DNA from: Phaeodactylibacter sp.
Lineage (GTDB): Bacteria; Bacteroidota; Bacteroidia; Chitinophagales; Saprospiraceae
Direction: 5' to 3'
Assembly (NCBI RefSeq): GCF_022763345.1
Contig: NZ_JALEGS010000018.1
Location: 62,001 to 126,000 of the forward strand
Length of the DNA: 64,000 bases
Shown: one piece after another, positions 41,375 to 49,740 of the stretch
How positions within the stretch are numbered: position 1 is the stretch's first letter
Layout of the letters: every line of letters begins with the position of its first letter
Made by a program: the position numbers and the translations under genes
Notes under the pieces: model-generated
Told to the model about the DNA's origin: nothing
Seen by the model: only the letters and a program-made list of their open reading frames with translations
Databases searched by the model: none

Positions 41375-44300
41375 TCAAAACGTTATTTGTGCGCTGAAGC
41401 CCAGGTGGCGCCGCAGCGGATGGTTAAAGAAATCGACGGCAAACAGGGTGGGATTGCCCCCGGGGCTCGCCAGCTGACTACCCGGTGTCCCGGGCTGCCG
41501 CTGCTGTAGGGGATTGCCGGCTGTGGTGGTGGTTAAGGCCGGGTGGTAGCCGCTGTAGTCGGTCAGGGTAAACAGATTTCGCCCGATCAGGCTGAAGCGG
41601 ATTTCTTCAAAGATATTCTTCAGAGCAGGCAGGCGCTCCGGTGTAAAAGTGTAACTGATAGCGGCCTCCCGGAGCATGAAGTAGGACCCGTCTTCTACAA
41701 AATAGGCATTCGGGATCAGGTTATTGGACAAGCCCTGCGCCCCGTAGAACGTGGCAGGCAGTTCGGGGGAGGCGGCCAGGTCGGCATGACGCTCATTGGC
41801 ATACATCCACTGTTTGGTATAGTTGTAAATATCCCCGCCCTTGCGCCAGTCGAACAACGCAAAGAGCTCGAAGCCTGCATAGGCAAAGGTATGGGCAATG
41901 CCAAGCTGAAAGTCGGGATTAATATCGCCGATGACTTGCTGCACGGGCGCGCCATTCTCATCTGTAATCAGCAGGGGGACTTCTGCAGGCGTCCCGAGGA
42001 GGTCCTGCTGCACGATAAAACCCTGCTCATTGGTGGTGTAGTCGAAGGGGTTGAAATCGGGATTGTCCGATAAATCATCGGGGGTACGGGCAAAGGCCTG
42101 GCCCACCATTATGCCCAGGGGCTGCCCTTCTTCTATGCGAAAGAGACTGGTATTCGCCCAGCCAGGGCCCGTTTCATAGGCAGGAATGGCAAGGGCGGCT
42201 ACCCGCTGCTCCACCCGTTGCCCGGTAGCTTGTACGTTCCAGCGCACCTTAGCGCCCGGAATGCGGAACAGCTTTTTGAAATCTATGGAAAGGCTGCCTT
42301 CGTAAATATCGGCTTCCACCGTCCCGGCATTGCGCCATTGCCCTTCAAAACCGGCACCACCGGACAGCTGCTGAAAGAGGATTTGATCTTCGGTCGTGGA
42401 CTGTACGTAGGTCCCGGAAAGAGTAAAGGCTTTGAAAATTGTCATATCCACGCCCACTTCCAGTTCCTGCGTTCGGGCCGGCTGCAGGGCATCGTTGGCA
42501 ATGGTTTGCCGGCTCAGGCTGCCGTTGACCAGCTCGTAGGTCTCATACCGTTGCTGATAGGCGGGGCGTATGCCTGCAGTACCCATTGCTGCCCGGAATT
42601 TCAGTTCCTGGAAGATTTTCAGATTAACGTCCTCGCTCATACGGTAAGCGGCACCGATGCGGTAAAAGGCGGGCCAGTCCACACTTTCGCCAAATAGCGT
42701 CGACTGTTCTGCCCGGGCTGCAGCAGTGAACACATAGCGGTCGCGGAAGTCCACATCGGCCTGCGCAAACCCGCTGTAGGTCGTCATCTCCTCCGCCAGG
42801 GAAGAAATATTGGTTTCGGATTGCGGATTATCGAGGGAGCGGTTGCCGGCCACCGCCAGGTTTTCGCCCCTTGCCAGGGAAAAGTCCCGGTCGAGGTCCT
42901 CATACAGCAGCCCCGCCCGGAAGGCGGTATTGAAGCCCAGCCATTCCTTATGCAGCAAAAGGCTGAGTGAGGAAGTGAAGTACTGTTGCAGGCGCTCGGC
43001 ATATTCCAGCCCGCCGCCGTTGCTGCCCTGAACGCCCGAGGTCACAAGCGGGCTGAAACCGACCGGTACGTTCGTGCTTAGGTAGCCTTTGTCGATAAAC
43101 AATTGACGCTGCGTGGTGCTGCGGTCAAGGGTGGCGGCGTAGTCGATGTCCAGCCATTTAGCAGCCTCAAAAGTGCCTCCAAACATACCCATCAGACGGC
43201 TGTGGCGCTCCTCAGCCTGGAGTTGCTCCCGCAGGTAAAGCGGATTGGTGATGCGTGCACCGGTATTGTCGATGTCCCAGTCAAAGGGCGTTCCATCTTC
43301 TTCGTTTCGGGCATCAAGGTCAAACATGGGGGTCATGAGCAGGGTGTTGGCAACGGGGTTGTCGGGCGTAGCGCCCAATGCTGCCCCCGCATCGTTCTGA
43401 CTGCTCACATAGTAGGCGCTGCCCCTGACCTTCAGCCGGTCGCCCGCCTGATGACCAAGATTGGCACGAAAGGCGTGCCGGGTATAGCCTTCACGGCCCG
43501 GGATGACGCCTTCGTCGCGGAAACGCTGGGCCGAGCCCCGGAAGGAGGTACCGCCTGTTCTTCCGGTAACTGTGAGCGAGTTGGAACGCAGGCTGCGCCG
43601 TTCGAACAGATGACTGCTTTCGTAATCCTGAATATTGGGCAGGGCGTTGGTGAAAGTGTTGGCAGGCAGAGGGCCGCCCAACAGAGGTTGCGGGCCAGCT
43701 GGGCTTAGGATTTCCCGATTGGTAAAACCAAGCGTGGGATAAGCTTCCTGCACATCACTCACCTGATAATCCGTACGGTAGGTCACCTGGGTTTGCTCGT
43801 CTGCCAGCTCGTATCCGTTTTTCGTAAAAATCTGTATAACGCCATTGGCCCCCTGCGCGCCAAAGGCGGCGGCTCCGGCGGCTCCTCTCAAGACCTCCAC
43901 CTTATCAACATCCTCCGGGTTGATATCCAGGAGTTGAGCATCAGCCATGAAAATGCCATCAATCAGAACAAGAGGCTGTTGGGTGCCAGATAGCTGATTG
44001 ATGCCCCGAAGCTGGATATGGTAAGCCTGTCCCGCTTGTCCGCCGGGCTGTAGCAGGCGGAGCCCCGGTACTCGTCCGGCAAGAGCAGTACTCAACCGGT
44101 TCGGTCGGTTTTGCTGTAGCGTGGCATCTTCCAGCAAGGTCCCGCCAAAGGGCAGCAAAGGAACAGCCCGAGGCTGTGCCAGCCCGGTGGAGAAAGAAAC
44201 CGCCCCCGGTGCATTAATGGGCCGGAGCAATACATCGACCCGCTTGCGCCCGATCACTGCTATGGACTGCTCCTCGTAATCGGGATGCGCGAATGTCAGG

Positions 44301-44542
44301 GTGGGCGTAGGATTGGGATTGAAAAAATTCTGGTCTACATTGATGATGTAACTCCCGTCCTTTTCCGATCGTGCGGTCTCTGCACTGGTATTGAGGCTCA
44401 CTTTGACGCCTTTAACCGGCTCCCCAGTGAGGGAAGAGGTGACGGTACCCCGAACGGTCAGGCGCTGGGCAGCAGCTTCAAAAGCAGGCAAAAGGCATAA
44501 GAGTAGCAGCATCCCGGTAGGGACGAAGCTCGTTTTTCTCAT
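41375..44542 (-). CDS. SusC/RagA TonB-linked outer membrane transporter
   Basis: Imports the ligand presented by SusD, using TonB energy. Signal peptide 1-25, a CarboxypepD_reg-like domain (LTVRGTVTSSLTGEPVKGVKVSLNT), a plug with LRGINQLSGTQQPLVLIDGIFM and LRGAAGAAAFGAQGANGVIQIFTK, then barrel strands to the aromatic C-terminus (HLGFSAQITF). Length 1055 residues is usual. The short name signatures follow the SusC/RagA family rather than simple siderophore receptors. It lacks an N-terminal secretin/STN domain, so no anti-sigma signalling arm is present. Transcription probably begins at the box 44651-44658 with a leader of about 100 bases containing the hairpin at 44596-44632. Confidence 0.95.
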   Translation of the reverse strand: MRKTSFVPTGMLLLLCLLPAFEAAAQRLTVRGTVTSSLTGEPVKGVKVSLNTSAETARSEKDGSYIINVDQNFFNPNPTPTLTFAHPDYEEQSIAVIGRKRVDVLLRPINAPGAVSFSTGLAQPRAVPLLPFGGTLLEDATLQQNRPNRLSTALAGRVPGLRLLQPGGQAGQAYHIQLRGINQLSGTQQPLVLIDGIFMADAQLLDINPEDVDKVEVLRGAAGAAAFGAQGANGVIQIFTKNGYELADEQTQVTYRTDYQVSDVQEAYPTLGFTNREILSPAGPQPLLGGPLPANTFTNALPNIQDYESSHLFERRSLRSNSLTVTGRTGGTSFRGSAQRFRDEGVIPGREGYTRHAFRANLGHQAGDRLKVRGSAYYVSSQNDAGAALGATPDNPVANTLLMTPMFDLDARNEEDGTPFDWDIDNTGARITNPLYLREQLQAEERHSRLMGMFGGTFEAAKWLDIDYAATLDRSTTQRQLFIDKGYLSTNVPVGFSPLVTSGVQGSNGGGLEYAERLQQYFTSSLSLLLHKEWLGFNTAFRAGLLYEDLDRDFSLARGENLAVAGNRSLDNPQSETNISSLAEEMTTYSGFAQADVDFRDRYVFTAAARAEQSTLFGESVDWPAFYRIGAAYRMSEDVNLKIFQELKFRAAMGTAGIRPAYQQRYETYELVNGSLSRQTIANDALQPARTQELEVGVDMTIFKAFTLSGTYVQSTTEDQILFQQLSGGAGFEGQWRNAGTVEADIYEGSLSIDFKKLFRIPGAKVRWNVQATGQRVEQRVAALAIPAYETGPGWANTSLFRIEEGQPLGIMVGQAFARTPDDLSDNPDFNPFDYTTNEQGFIVQQDLLGTPAEVPLLITDENGAPVQQVIGDINPDFQLGIAHTFAYAGFELFALFDWRKGGDIYNYTKQWMYANERHADLAASPELPATFYGAQGLSNNLIPNAYFVEDGSYFMLREAAISYTFTPERLPALKNIFEEIRFSLIGRNLFTLTDYSGYHPALTTTTAGNPLQQRQPGTPGSQLASPGGNPTLFAVDFFNHPLRRHLGFSAQITF

Positions 44543-44595
44543 AATCGTTTTTTTTCAAGGTTGTGGGTGGAGCAGCGTTGCTGTTGTGGGGAATT

Positions 44596-44632
44596 ATCCT
44601 GCAACGAGCAGTAAATCTACCCGTTGCAGGAT
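44596..44632 (-). other. Hairpin in the susC leader
   Basis: Perfect 11-bp stem ATCCTGCAACG (44596-44606) with CGTTGCAGGAT (44622-44632), 15-base loop, no T run. It lies in the predicted 5' leader of susC, so it may be a regulatory element or the end of the upstream transcript. Confidence 0.5.
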
Positions 44633-44650
44633 CAACACTTAGTAGTGGGG

Positions 44651-44658
44651 CAAAAATA
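44651..44658 (-). promoter_or_regulatory. -7 box (TATTTTTG) for susC
   Basis: Match to TAnnTTTG on the minus strand, with start near 44644. No clear -33 partner. It lies 109 bases before the susC ATG and 25 bases beyond the end of the 44683-46998 gene. Confidence 0.5.
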
Positions 44659-44682
44659 AAATACACACCTTTCGAGAAGCCC

Positions 44683-46998
44683 TTACCGGACCACATTCAG
44701 CTCAATCGGGTCACTAAGGGGTGCGGAAAGACAGCCCCAGTTCTTGGTATCTTTATAAACCAGCACCAGGTATTTGCCGGCGTGGTAGTCGGTAGCTTGC
44801 AGTTCGAAGCTTGGCTTAGACTGCAGTTCGGTCGTGCCCGGCGCCAGTTGCCATTCGGTGCTGCCGAAAGGCTGATGGTAGAGCGTAAACTGATGGTCGG
44901 GCTCCGTAAAGGCGTAATCGATGGTTACGGTCTCACCCGCCTGAATCGGGTAATCTGCTGTTACCGTGGTTTCCCGCTGATATTTGCAGGGGCGGAATTT
45001 GGAAATTGGCAGCTTTGGCTGCAACGGATTGCTTTCCATGGCTACCGGCAGCGCAGGAGGGCTCATTCGGCCAGACAGGCCTCCGTCTACGCCGCCTTTA
45101 CGCTGCGTATCTGAGCTCATTTGTCCCTGTATAGGGTCACTTTTCTGGGGCTTGAACTGATCGTGGTAGTCTAATACGGCTTCGATGCCGTAGATGGGGC
45201 CGTTGCCGGGTACATAAGCGGCTTTTCGGACACCATTTGTGGTTTCCACGGCTACCTCGAAATAGTTGTGCCGGGCGGGCAGGTTGTTCAGGATTTCACT
45301 CACCTGTGCCCCGGCTTTCTGACCGGTAACCACGAGGCTGAGCTTTTCCGGTGTGGGGCCAGCCCAAACGGTGTATTTACAGCCTTCTTCCTGACAGCAG
45401 CGCGGGCTGAGCCAGCTTAGGTAAAGCGGCCGGTCAGGCTGCGTGGGGCTGTACACCAACTGTAGGTCCTGAATGGGCGTGCAATTGGGGTCCGTAGCCG
45501 TTACGCTAATGGTATTGGCTTGTTCTTCCAGCAGTGCTTCATCAATGTATAAGTCCTCATTCGTACGCTCAATACCTTTGGTGCCGATGGTACCCCGCAT
45601 CGGAGCATCCGGTGTTTGGCTATAGCTCTCCGGTGTTGATGCGTAAGCGCTGGGCTGATTTTGGAGGCGGTTTTCCAGGTCTGGAATGACGCTGCTCCGA
45701 TTGGCTGTCGCTGCCTGCTCTTCTGCGCGAATCCAGAAGGTTTCAGCAGCAACCGGGCGGGGCAGGTCAGGCAATGGCATATAAACCGTTACCCGAAGCG
45801 TATGGATACCACGCTGTAGGTCCCGCTGATCAAGGTCGAGCTCGAAGGGCATATCTAAACCGGGATAGAGGCTGATTTTACCCATGTTGATATCCCGGTA
45901 GCCGGGGTGCACATAGGCTACTTCGGCGTAGGGATTGAGGGCAGAGCAGTCAGAATTAGCGGGCAACTGCAGGCTTCCCCGAATAGTTTTGCCCATAAGC
46001 GTTGCTGTACCGGAGACACCGCAAACCTCCGGGGCATTAACCGGTGCTGCAGGTTGAGTGCGGTAAGGGCTGGAGGTAGGTTGACCATAAGATTGGGCCG
46101 CAGGCTGCTGAGCAACGGAATTGCCCACCTGAATCGTGGTACCCAATTCTTTAACCACCGGCAAATTACAGTTTTCACCCCATGCAAGTACCCGGAGCTG
46201 ATAGTTGTTATCGGGTATAAGGCACAATGGCTCTGTACGTGGCGCTACGCCAAGGGCTGCCTGTGGGCGCCCGTCAGCACGGGTGGGGAACCATTTGCCG
46301 TTGCCAGCTTTTACTTCGACCAAAAAGTCCCAGGTCGTGCCCTGGCAATTGGAGCAGGAGATGATAACGGCCGGGCGATTGAGCCGGTCGCAGTAGCCTG
46401 CCGGGTCCACACGAAGATTGAGCTGTGGTTCCTGGCAGGGTTGCTGAGCGAGTGCCCTGTTGGGTTGTGCATTGGATTGCGGCATGGGCTGGGCAGAACG
46501 TGCCTGCCAGTCCCGATTGGCGGGGGCAGTGCGCTGCGTTTGGGGCTGCTGTACCACAGGCTGTGACTGGCTGCCCTCATAGCGAAAATGTTCCCGCACT
46601 ACGGTAGACTCAAATTTTTTGGGAATCGTAGACTTCACCCGATAGTCCACACCAATATTGTAAAAATGGCGTGGGGTCAGACCAGAGATGACTAGGGTGT
46701 CACGCTTTCGGTTGCCGAGCGTCCGCAATCCGCTAACCATCTCTTTGCTTTCCGGGTCCTGCAGGCTAGCACCAAGATCGGTAAGCCATACGGAGGCTTC
46801 CACCTCACTGGCCTTACTGTGCGTAAAGTGAAAAATCATTTCGACTTCGCCAGGTACCGAAGTGGGGTTGACCTGTGCGAAAAACCGGGGCTGTTCCTTT
46901 TCAAAGAGCCCGTCGAAAATGTCCTGTGCATAGTTGCTTACCGGCCCTAGGAAAAGGGCGGCGATCATGGCCAATGGGTAGATCAATGTTTTATTCAT
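44683..46998 (-). CDS. Large exported Pro/Gln-rich protein of unknown function
   Basis: 771 residues, signal peptide MNKTLIYPLAMIAALFLGPVSNYAQ, no T9SS tail. Several modules of fibronectin-III-like strands can be seen: PRFFAQVNPTSVPGEVEMIFHFTHSK, LNLRVDPAGYCDRLNRPAVIISCSNC, CTPIQDLQLVYSPTQPDRPLYLSWLSPRCCQEEGCKYTVWAGPTPEKL and the last DYAFTEPDHQFTLYHQPFGSTEWQLAPGTTEL. Low-complexity linkers rich in Gln, Pro and Ser separate them. Cys occur in groups (CSNC, CCQEEGC), so disulphides or metal binding are possible. Located upstream of susC on the same strand but with a promoter between, so possibly a separate unit. No family recognised. Confidence 0.75.
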   Translation of the reverse strand: MNKTLIYPLAMIAALFLGPVSNYAQDIFDGLFEKEQPRFFAQVNPTSVPGEVEMIFHFTHSKASEVEASVWLTDLGASLQDPESKEMVSGLRTLGNRKRDTLVISGLTPRHFYNIGVDYRVKSTIPKKFESTVVREHFRYEGSQSQPVVQQPQTQRTAPANRDWQARSAQPMPQSNAQPNRALAQQPCQEPQLNLRVDPAGYCDRLNRPAVIISCSNCQGTTWDFLVEVKAGNGKWFPTRADGRPQAALGVAPRTEPLCLIPDNNYQLRVLAWGENCNLPVVKELGTTIQVGNSVAQQPAAQSYGQPTSSPYRTQPAAPVNAPEVCGVSGTATLMGKTIRGSLQLPANSDCSALNPYAEVAYVHPGYRDINMGKISLYPGLDMPFELDLDQRDLQRGIHTLRVTVYMPLPDLPRPVAAETFWIRAEEQAATANRSSVIPDLENRLQNQPSAYASTPESYSQTPDAPMRGTIGTKGIERTNEDLYIDEALLEEQANTISVTATDPNCTPIQDLQLVYSPTQPDRPLYLSWLSPRCCQEEGCKYTVWAGPTPEKLSLVVTGQKAGAQVSEILNNLPARHNYFEVAVETTNGVRKAAYVPGNGPIYGIEAVLDYHDQFKPQKSDPIQGQMSSDTQRKGGVDGGLSGRMSPPALPVAMESNPLQPKLPISKFRPCKYQRETTVTADYPIQAGETVTIDYAFTEPDHQFTLYHQPFGSTEWQLAPGTTELQSKPSFELQATDYHAGKYLVLVYKDTKNWGCLSAPLSDPIELNVVR

Positions 46999-47167
46999 AT
47001 CGAGTAGCTATAATTAAGGCAAATTAGCGCCTGAAAATCAAAATTGCTTACGACCCGGCCACCTGGCGCAAGTCGGTCTCCTTAGAAAAAGCCCCGTAAG
47101 CGGCTTATACGCAAAAACGGGCATTTTAGTTTCTCTAATGCCCCGCAGGGCATAAGTATGGATGTTC

Positions 47168-47347
47168 TCAATCTTGATAAGCGCTGCTGTCTTTCAGCAA
47201 AGGGAAAGCGTAGCGCCGCCTGATGTCCACCGGGTGTCGGGTGGATTTATTTGAATCGTAAGAACCTGGCTTGTTTAGTTGGTTTACTAACTTGAAGTGT
47301 TTATCCAGGCTGAAGCGCAAATACGGCACAATGGTGCGCTTTTGCAC
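47168..47347 (-). CDS. Possible small protein or gene remnant, 59 residues
   Basis: Frame from GTG 47347 to TGA 47168-47170. It reads VQKRTIVPYLRFSLDKHFK, then further basic sequence ending RRRYAFPLLKDSSAYQD, with codon choice similar to real genes here. A -7 box (47381-47388) would start transcription about 27 bases before the GTG. Beyond the TGA the same frame stays open 43 more codons, which could mean a broken longer gene. No family recognised; chance is not excluded. Confidence 0.3.
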   Translation of the reverse strand: MQKRTIVPYLRFSLDKHFKLVNQLNKPGSYDSNKSTRHPVDIRRRYAFPLLKDSSAYQD

Positions 47348-47380
47348 TTCTGATCAGGTCGTCTAGTGTGGAAACAGGCA

Positions 47381-47388
47381 CAAATATA
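47381..47388 (-). promoter_or_regulatory. -7 box (TATATTTG), target uncertain
   Basis: TAnnTTTG match on the minus strand inside the 469-base gap, with transcription start expected near 47374. Candidates are the small ORF (GTG 47347) or a non-coding RNA ending at the stem and T run near 47085. No -33 match. Confidence 0.35.
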
Positions 47389-47468
47389 AGATTTATCCTA
47401 TATTTATTTTCCTGAAAGCAGCGGAAATTGAAAATATTAACACCATTATTTCCACAACGGCCGGCCCG

Positions 47469-48539
47469 CTATTTCTTGTGGCCCTTTACATAGCCCTGCT
47501 CCCGGAGTTTCCGTTGGTACAATTCTTCCCGGGCTTGTGCATTACGCGGGTCGGTGATGTCCGTTTTCTGACCAGCATTTTGGTGCTCCCGGTTGATCTT
47601 CCGGCCCAGCAGTCCGATGTTGCTCTGCATAGTGGCTTCTGTTTCCTGATTGGTTTCTTCAATCAGCGCTTCCATATCGGCTTCTCCAATGTATTGCCCG
47701 CTGCGCAGTTTTTTGCGGGCAATCTCCTTAGCCACCTCATGGCCGACTTCCTCTTCGTAGAAATTGCGCCAGGCTTTTGTACCCGTCTCAGGTGCCCGTG
47801 CAGTGGGTGTTTCTGTACGTTGCCCTTTATTCTGACGATGAACGATCTTTGCAGTCACTTCATCAGCGACTTCCTGTACGCGGGAGGCGTCTTCGGGTTG
47901 TTGCAGCAAGATTTCGGTCACAGCTTCGTCCTCAGCTTCCAGGTTGAAATGCTGCAGATTGCTCATCAATTGCTGTTCAGAATGGCGGGAGTAGCGGCCC
48001 AGGCCCTGCGCCCAGCGCTGACTGTTGGCGGAGTATTTGAAATAGCGGCTCAGGGCGTCCCGGGGCACTTCCTGCTTGAGGCGGGAAAGTGGAGCGGTTA
48101 CCTTCTCCTGAAAAGCCTCCCAGGAATCAATGCGCTGCCCACGTTTCAGTTCTTCTATGCCGTAAGCCAGAGCGATACCAGCGGGAACACCATTCTCCAG
48201 CGCCTGCTTACGGGCCGTAGCCGCGAACTGATCAAGGAAATTGTCGATGTCTGTGGCAGAAAGGCCTTCCCGGGCCGGGGCTGTTGCTTCCCGGGCAGCA
48301 GAGCGCCGGTAGTGTTCACGCGTGCGGGGTGGAGCGTAATCGGTATGCCCTTCTTCTGCCCGTTCGGCAGTGCGGGGCAGCATGCTGCTTTCATAGGCAT
48401 TACCGGCGGGCTTGTCCCCCATAATGACTTTGACGCCAGCCTTGTCGAGCGCGCCGATGAGCAGGATAAGGGCAAAGGTGGCCCCCAATAATTTGAGCAG
48501 GCTGCTAAGGCTGCTGTTATTTCGGTATTGATTACTCAT
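47469..48539 (-). CDS. Single-pass membrane protein with glucosaminidase-like segment
   Basis: 356 residues. A short polar N-terminus and one membrane helix (about 14-34) anchor a long helical, Arg/Glu-rich outer part. The stretch NGVPAGIALAYGIEELKRGQRIDSWEAF resembles the opening of glucosaminidase (Flg/LYZ2) domains, VPASVKLAQALLES in the neighbour, but the glycine-rich catalytic core and the NHFGIK motif are absent. So this is at most a degenerate or structural relative. C-terminal half has only helices with Arg/Gln/Glu. The gene is 26 bases downstream of the glucosaminidase gene, as part of the same transcript. I infer it is a partner or scaffold. Confidence 0.7.
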   Translation of the reverse strand: MSNQYRNNSSLSSLLKLLGATFALILLIGALDKAGVKVIMGDKPAGNAYESSMLPRTAERAEEGHTDYAPPRTREHYRRSAAREATAPAREGLSATDIDNFLDQFAATARKQALENGVPAGIALAYGIEELKRGQRIDSWEAFQEKVTAPLSRLKQEVPRDALSRYFKYSANSQRWAQGLGRYSRHSEQQLMSNLQHFNLEAEDEAVTEILLQQPEDASRVQEVADEVTAKIVHRQNKGQRTETPTARAPETGTKAWRNFYEEEVGHEVAKEIARKKLRSGQYIGEADMEALIEETNQETEATMQSNIGLLGRKINREHQNAGQKTDITDPRNAQAREELYQRKLREQGYVKGHKK

Positions 48540-48565
48540 GATGTTGGTGTTGATGCGTGAAAAAA

Positions 48566-49549
48566 TTATTCGAAAGCCTTAAGCAGGGCGAGGTCAAAAC
48601 GCCATAGCTCGTAGGTCTCGATGAGATAAGTGATTTTTTTATGGTAAGTGGGGCTTGTGGCGTAGCCGGCCATCTTCAGCCCGGCGGCACAGGCGGCGTA
48701 GTAAGGGACGCGGGTGTCCCCGTCAAAAAATTCGGCAGCTGCGATACCGGAACGATGGTAAAAAGCGGCTGCCGCCTCCCGGATGTCGTGTTCCTGCCCC
48801 GGCGGATAAGCAGCCCAAATCCAGGCGTAGCAGCCGGTATGCCCGAAGGTGCAGTCACGTGTAAGCAACTGCGTATGCCGGGCGTAGCTGTCACCAACGG
48901 CTTCGTAGGTCTCGAACCGGTCGTAGGTATTATCGTCGTGGAAGCGCCAGGCACCGATGGCCGGGGCTACCGGGATGAACTCATGATTGTGGAGGTCGGC
49001 GTAGCGGCGCTCGCGGATTTTTCGGCGGGCCTGGGCGTTGGGGCGGGCTTTGATGCCAAAGTGGTTGTTGGTGTTGCGCGCGAGGCCGGATTGACCAGCC
49101 CGGGATTCCAGCAGTGCCTGTGCCAGTTTGACGCTTGCGGGTACCTGGTGCAGCAGCATATCGCGCAAGGCGCTTTCCGCATGTTGGTCGATGTACTGAG
49201 TAAAGACTTCCGCCTGCCGCATTTTGGATTTGGAGAAGCGCAGCTTGCGCAGGATATCATCTGCATTCCAGGCGCGGGCGATTTGGGGCAGTTGTCCGCT
49301 TAAATCCCCACCAACCGCCTGGAAGTCGCCCGTTTCGTACCGTTCCAGCGCCAGTCCGGAGAGCCCGCCTATAGCCTGTAGCCCCTGCCGGTAGTTGCCG
49401 GTGATTTCCCGGATAACGGGAAGTTCTGATACCTCGTCCCAGCGGTTCTGATAGACATACAACCCTGTAATCACAGCTCCAGCGAAGAGCAGAGTGAGCA
49501 TAATACCGTGCGTGATTTCAAATATCCCGGCCAGGAACTGACGGAGCAT
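48566..49549 (-). CDS. Membrane-anchored glucosaminidase (Flg/LYZ2-like)
   Basis: Probable peptidoglycan hydrolase. One membrane helix (about 12-32), a helical stalk, then the catalytic domain from about residue 118: VFTQYIDQHAESALRDMLLHQVPASVKLAQALLESRAGQSGLARNTNNHFGIKA, with the catalytic Glu in LLES and the family NHFGIK, and later WRFHDDNTYDRFETYEAVGDSYARHTQLL as usual. After the domain comes a special YAWIWAAYPPGQEHDIREAAAAFYHRSGI and a terminal helix. The promoter at 49570-49600 is very close. First gene of a two-gene unit; not part of a flagellar cluster. Confidence 0.88.
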   Translation of the reverse strand: MLRQFLAGIFEITHGIMLTLLFAGAVITGLYVYQNRWDEVSELPVIREITGNYRQGLQAIGGLSGLALERYETGDFQAVGGDLSGQLPQIARAWNADDILRKLRFSKSKMRQAEVFTQYIDQHAESALRDMLLHQVPASVKLAQALLESRAGQSGLARNTNNHFGIKARPNAQARRKIRERRYADLHNHEFIPVAPAIGAWRFHDDNTYDRFETYEAVGDSYARHTQLLTRDCTFGHTGCYAWIWAAYPPGQEHDIREAAAAFYHRSGIAAAEFFDGDTRVPYYAACAAGLKMAGYATSPTYHKKITYLIETYELWRFDLALLKAFE

Positions 49550-49569
49550 AGGCTTTTTGATTGTGGGCG

Positions 49570-49600
49570 CAAAGATACTTTAGTAGAAGCGGACTACCAA
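49570..49600 (-). promoter_or_regulatory. Promoter TTG-N20-TATCTTTG for the glucosaminidase unit
   Basis: On the minus strand: TTG at 49598-49600, a 20-base spacer and TATCTTTG at 49570-49577. Predicted start near 49563, leader about 14 bases. Confidence 0.72.
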
Positions 49601-49740
49601 TTGTTTAACATCTGGCAAGGGGGTAATTCGCTGATAAACAGGTTGTTTTACGAAAACAGGCGACAAGTGTTTCGTTGAGGAGCTGGATATGTTTTGAAAT
49701 AGAGTATACGTATCTTGCGTTCTTTTGAAAAGCAATCAGA

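Larger units (their letters stand above)
46999..47467. other. 469-base gap, no gene in the conventional sense
   Basis: AT content rises toward the right end. It contains the candidate small ORF at 47168-47347 with a promoter box at 47381-47388, a short hairpin ATGCCC/GGGCAT (47138-47143 with 47148-47153), and on the minus strand a small stem (47089-47093 with 47102-47106) followed by TTTTTCT, a possible terminator. Confidence 0.45.

Noticed and set aside
46999..47467. Search for tmRNA, RNase P RNA, 6S RNA or SRP RNA in the longest gap
   Set aside because: None of the conserved core motifs of these RNAs could be found.
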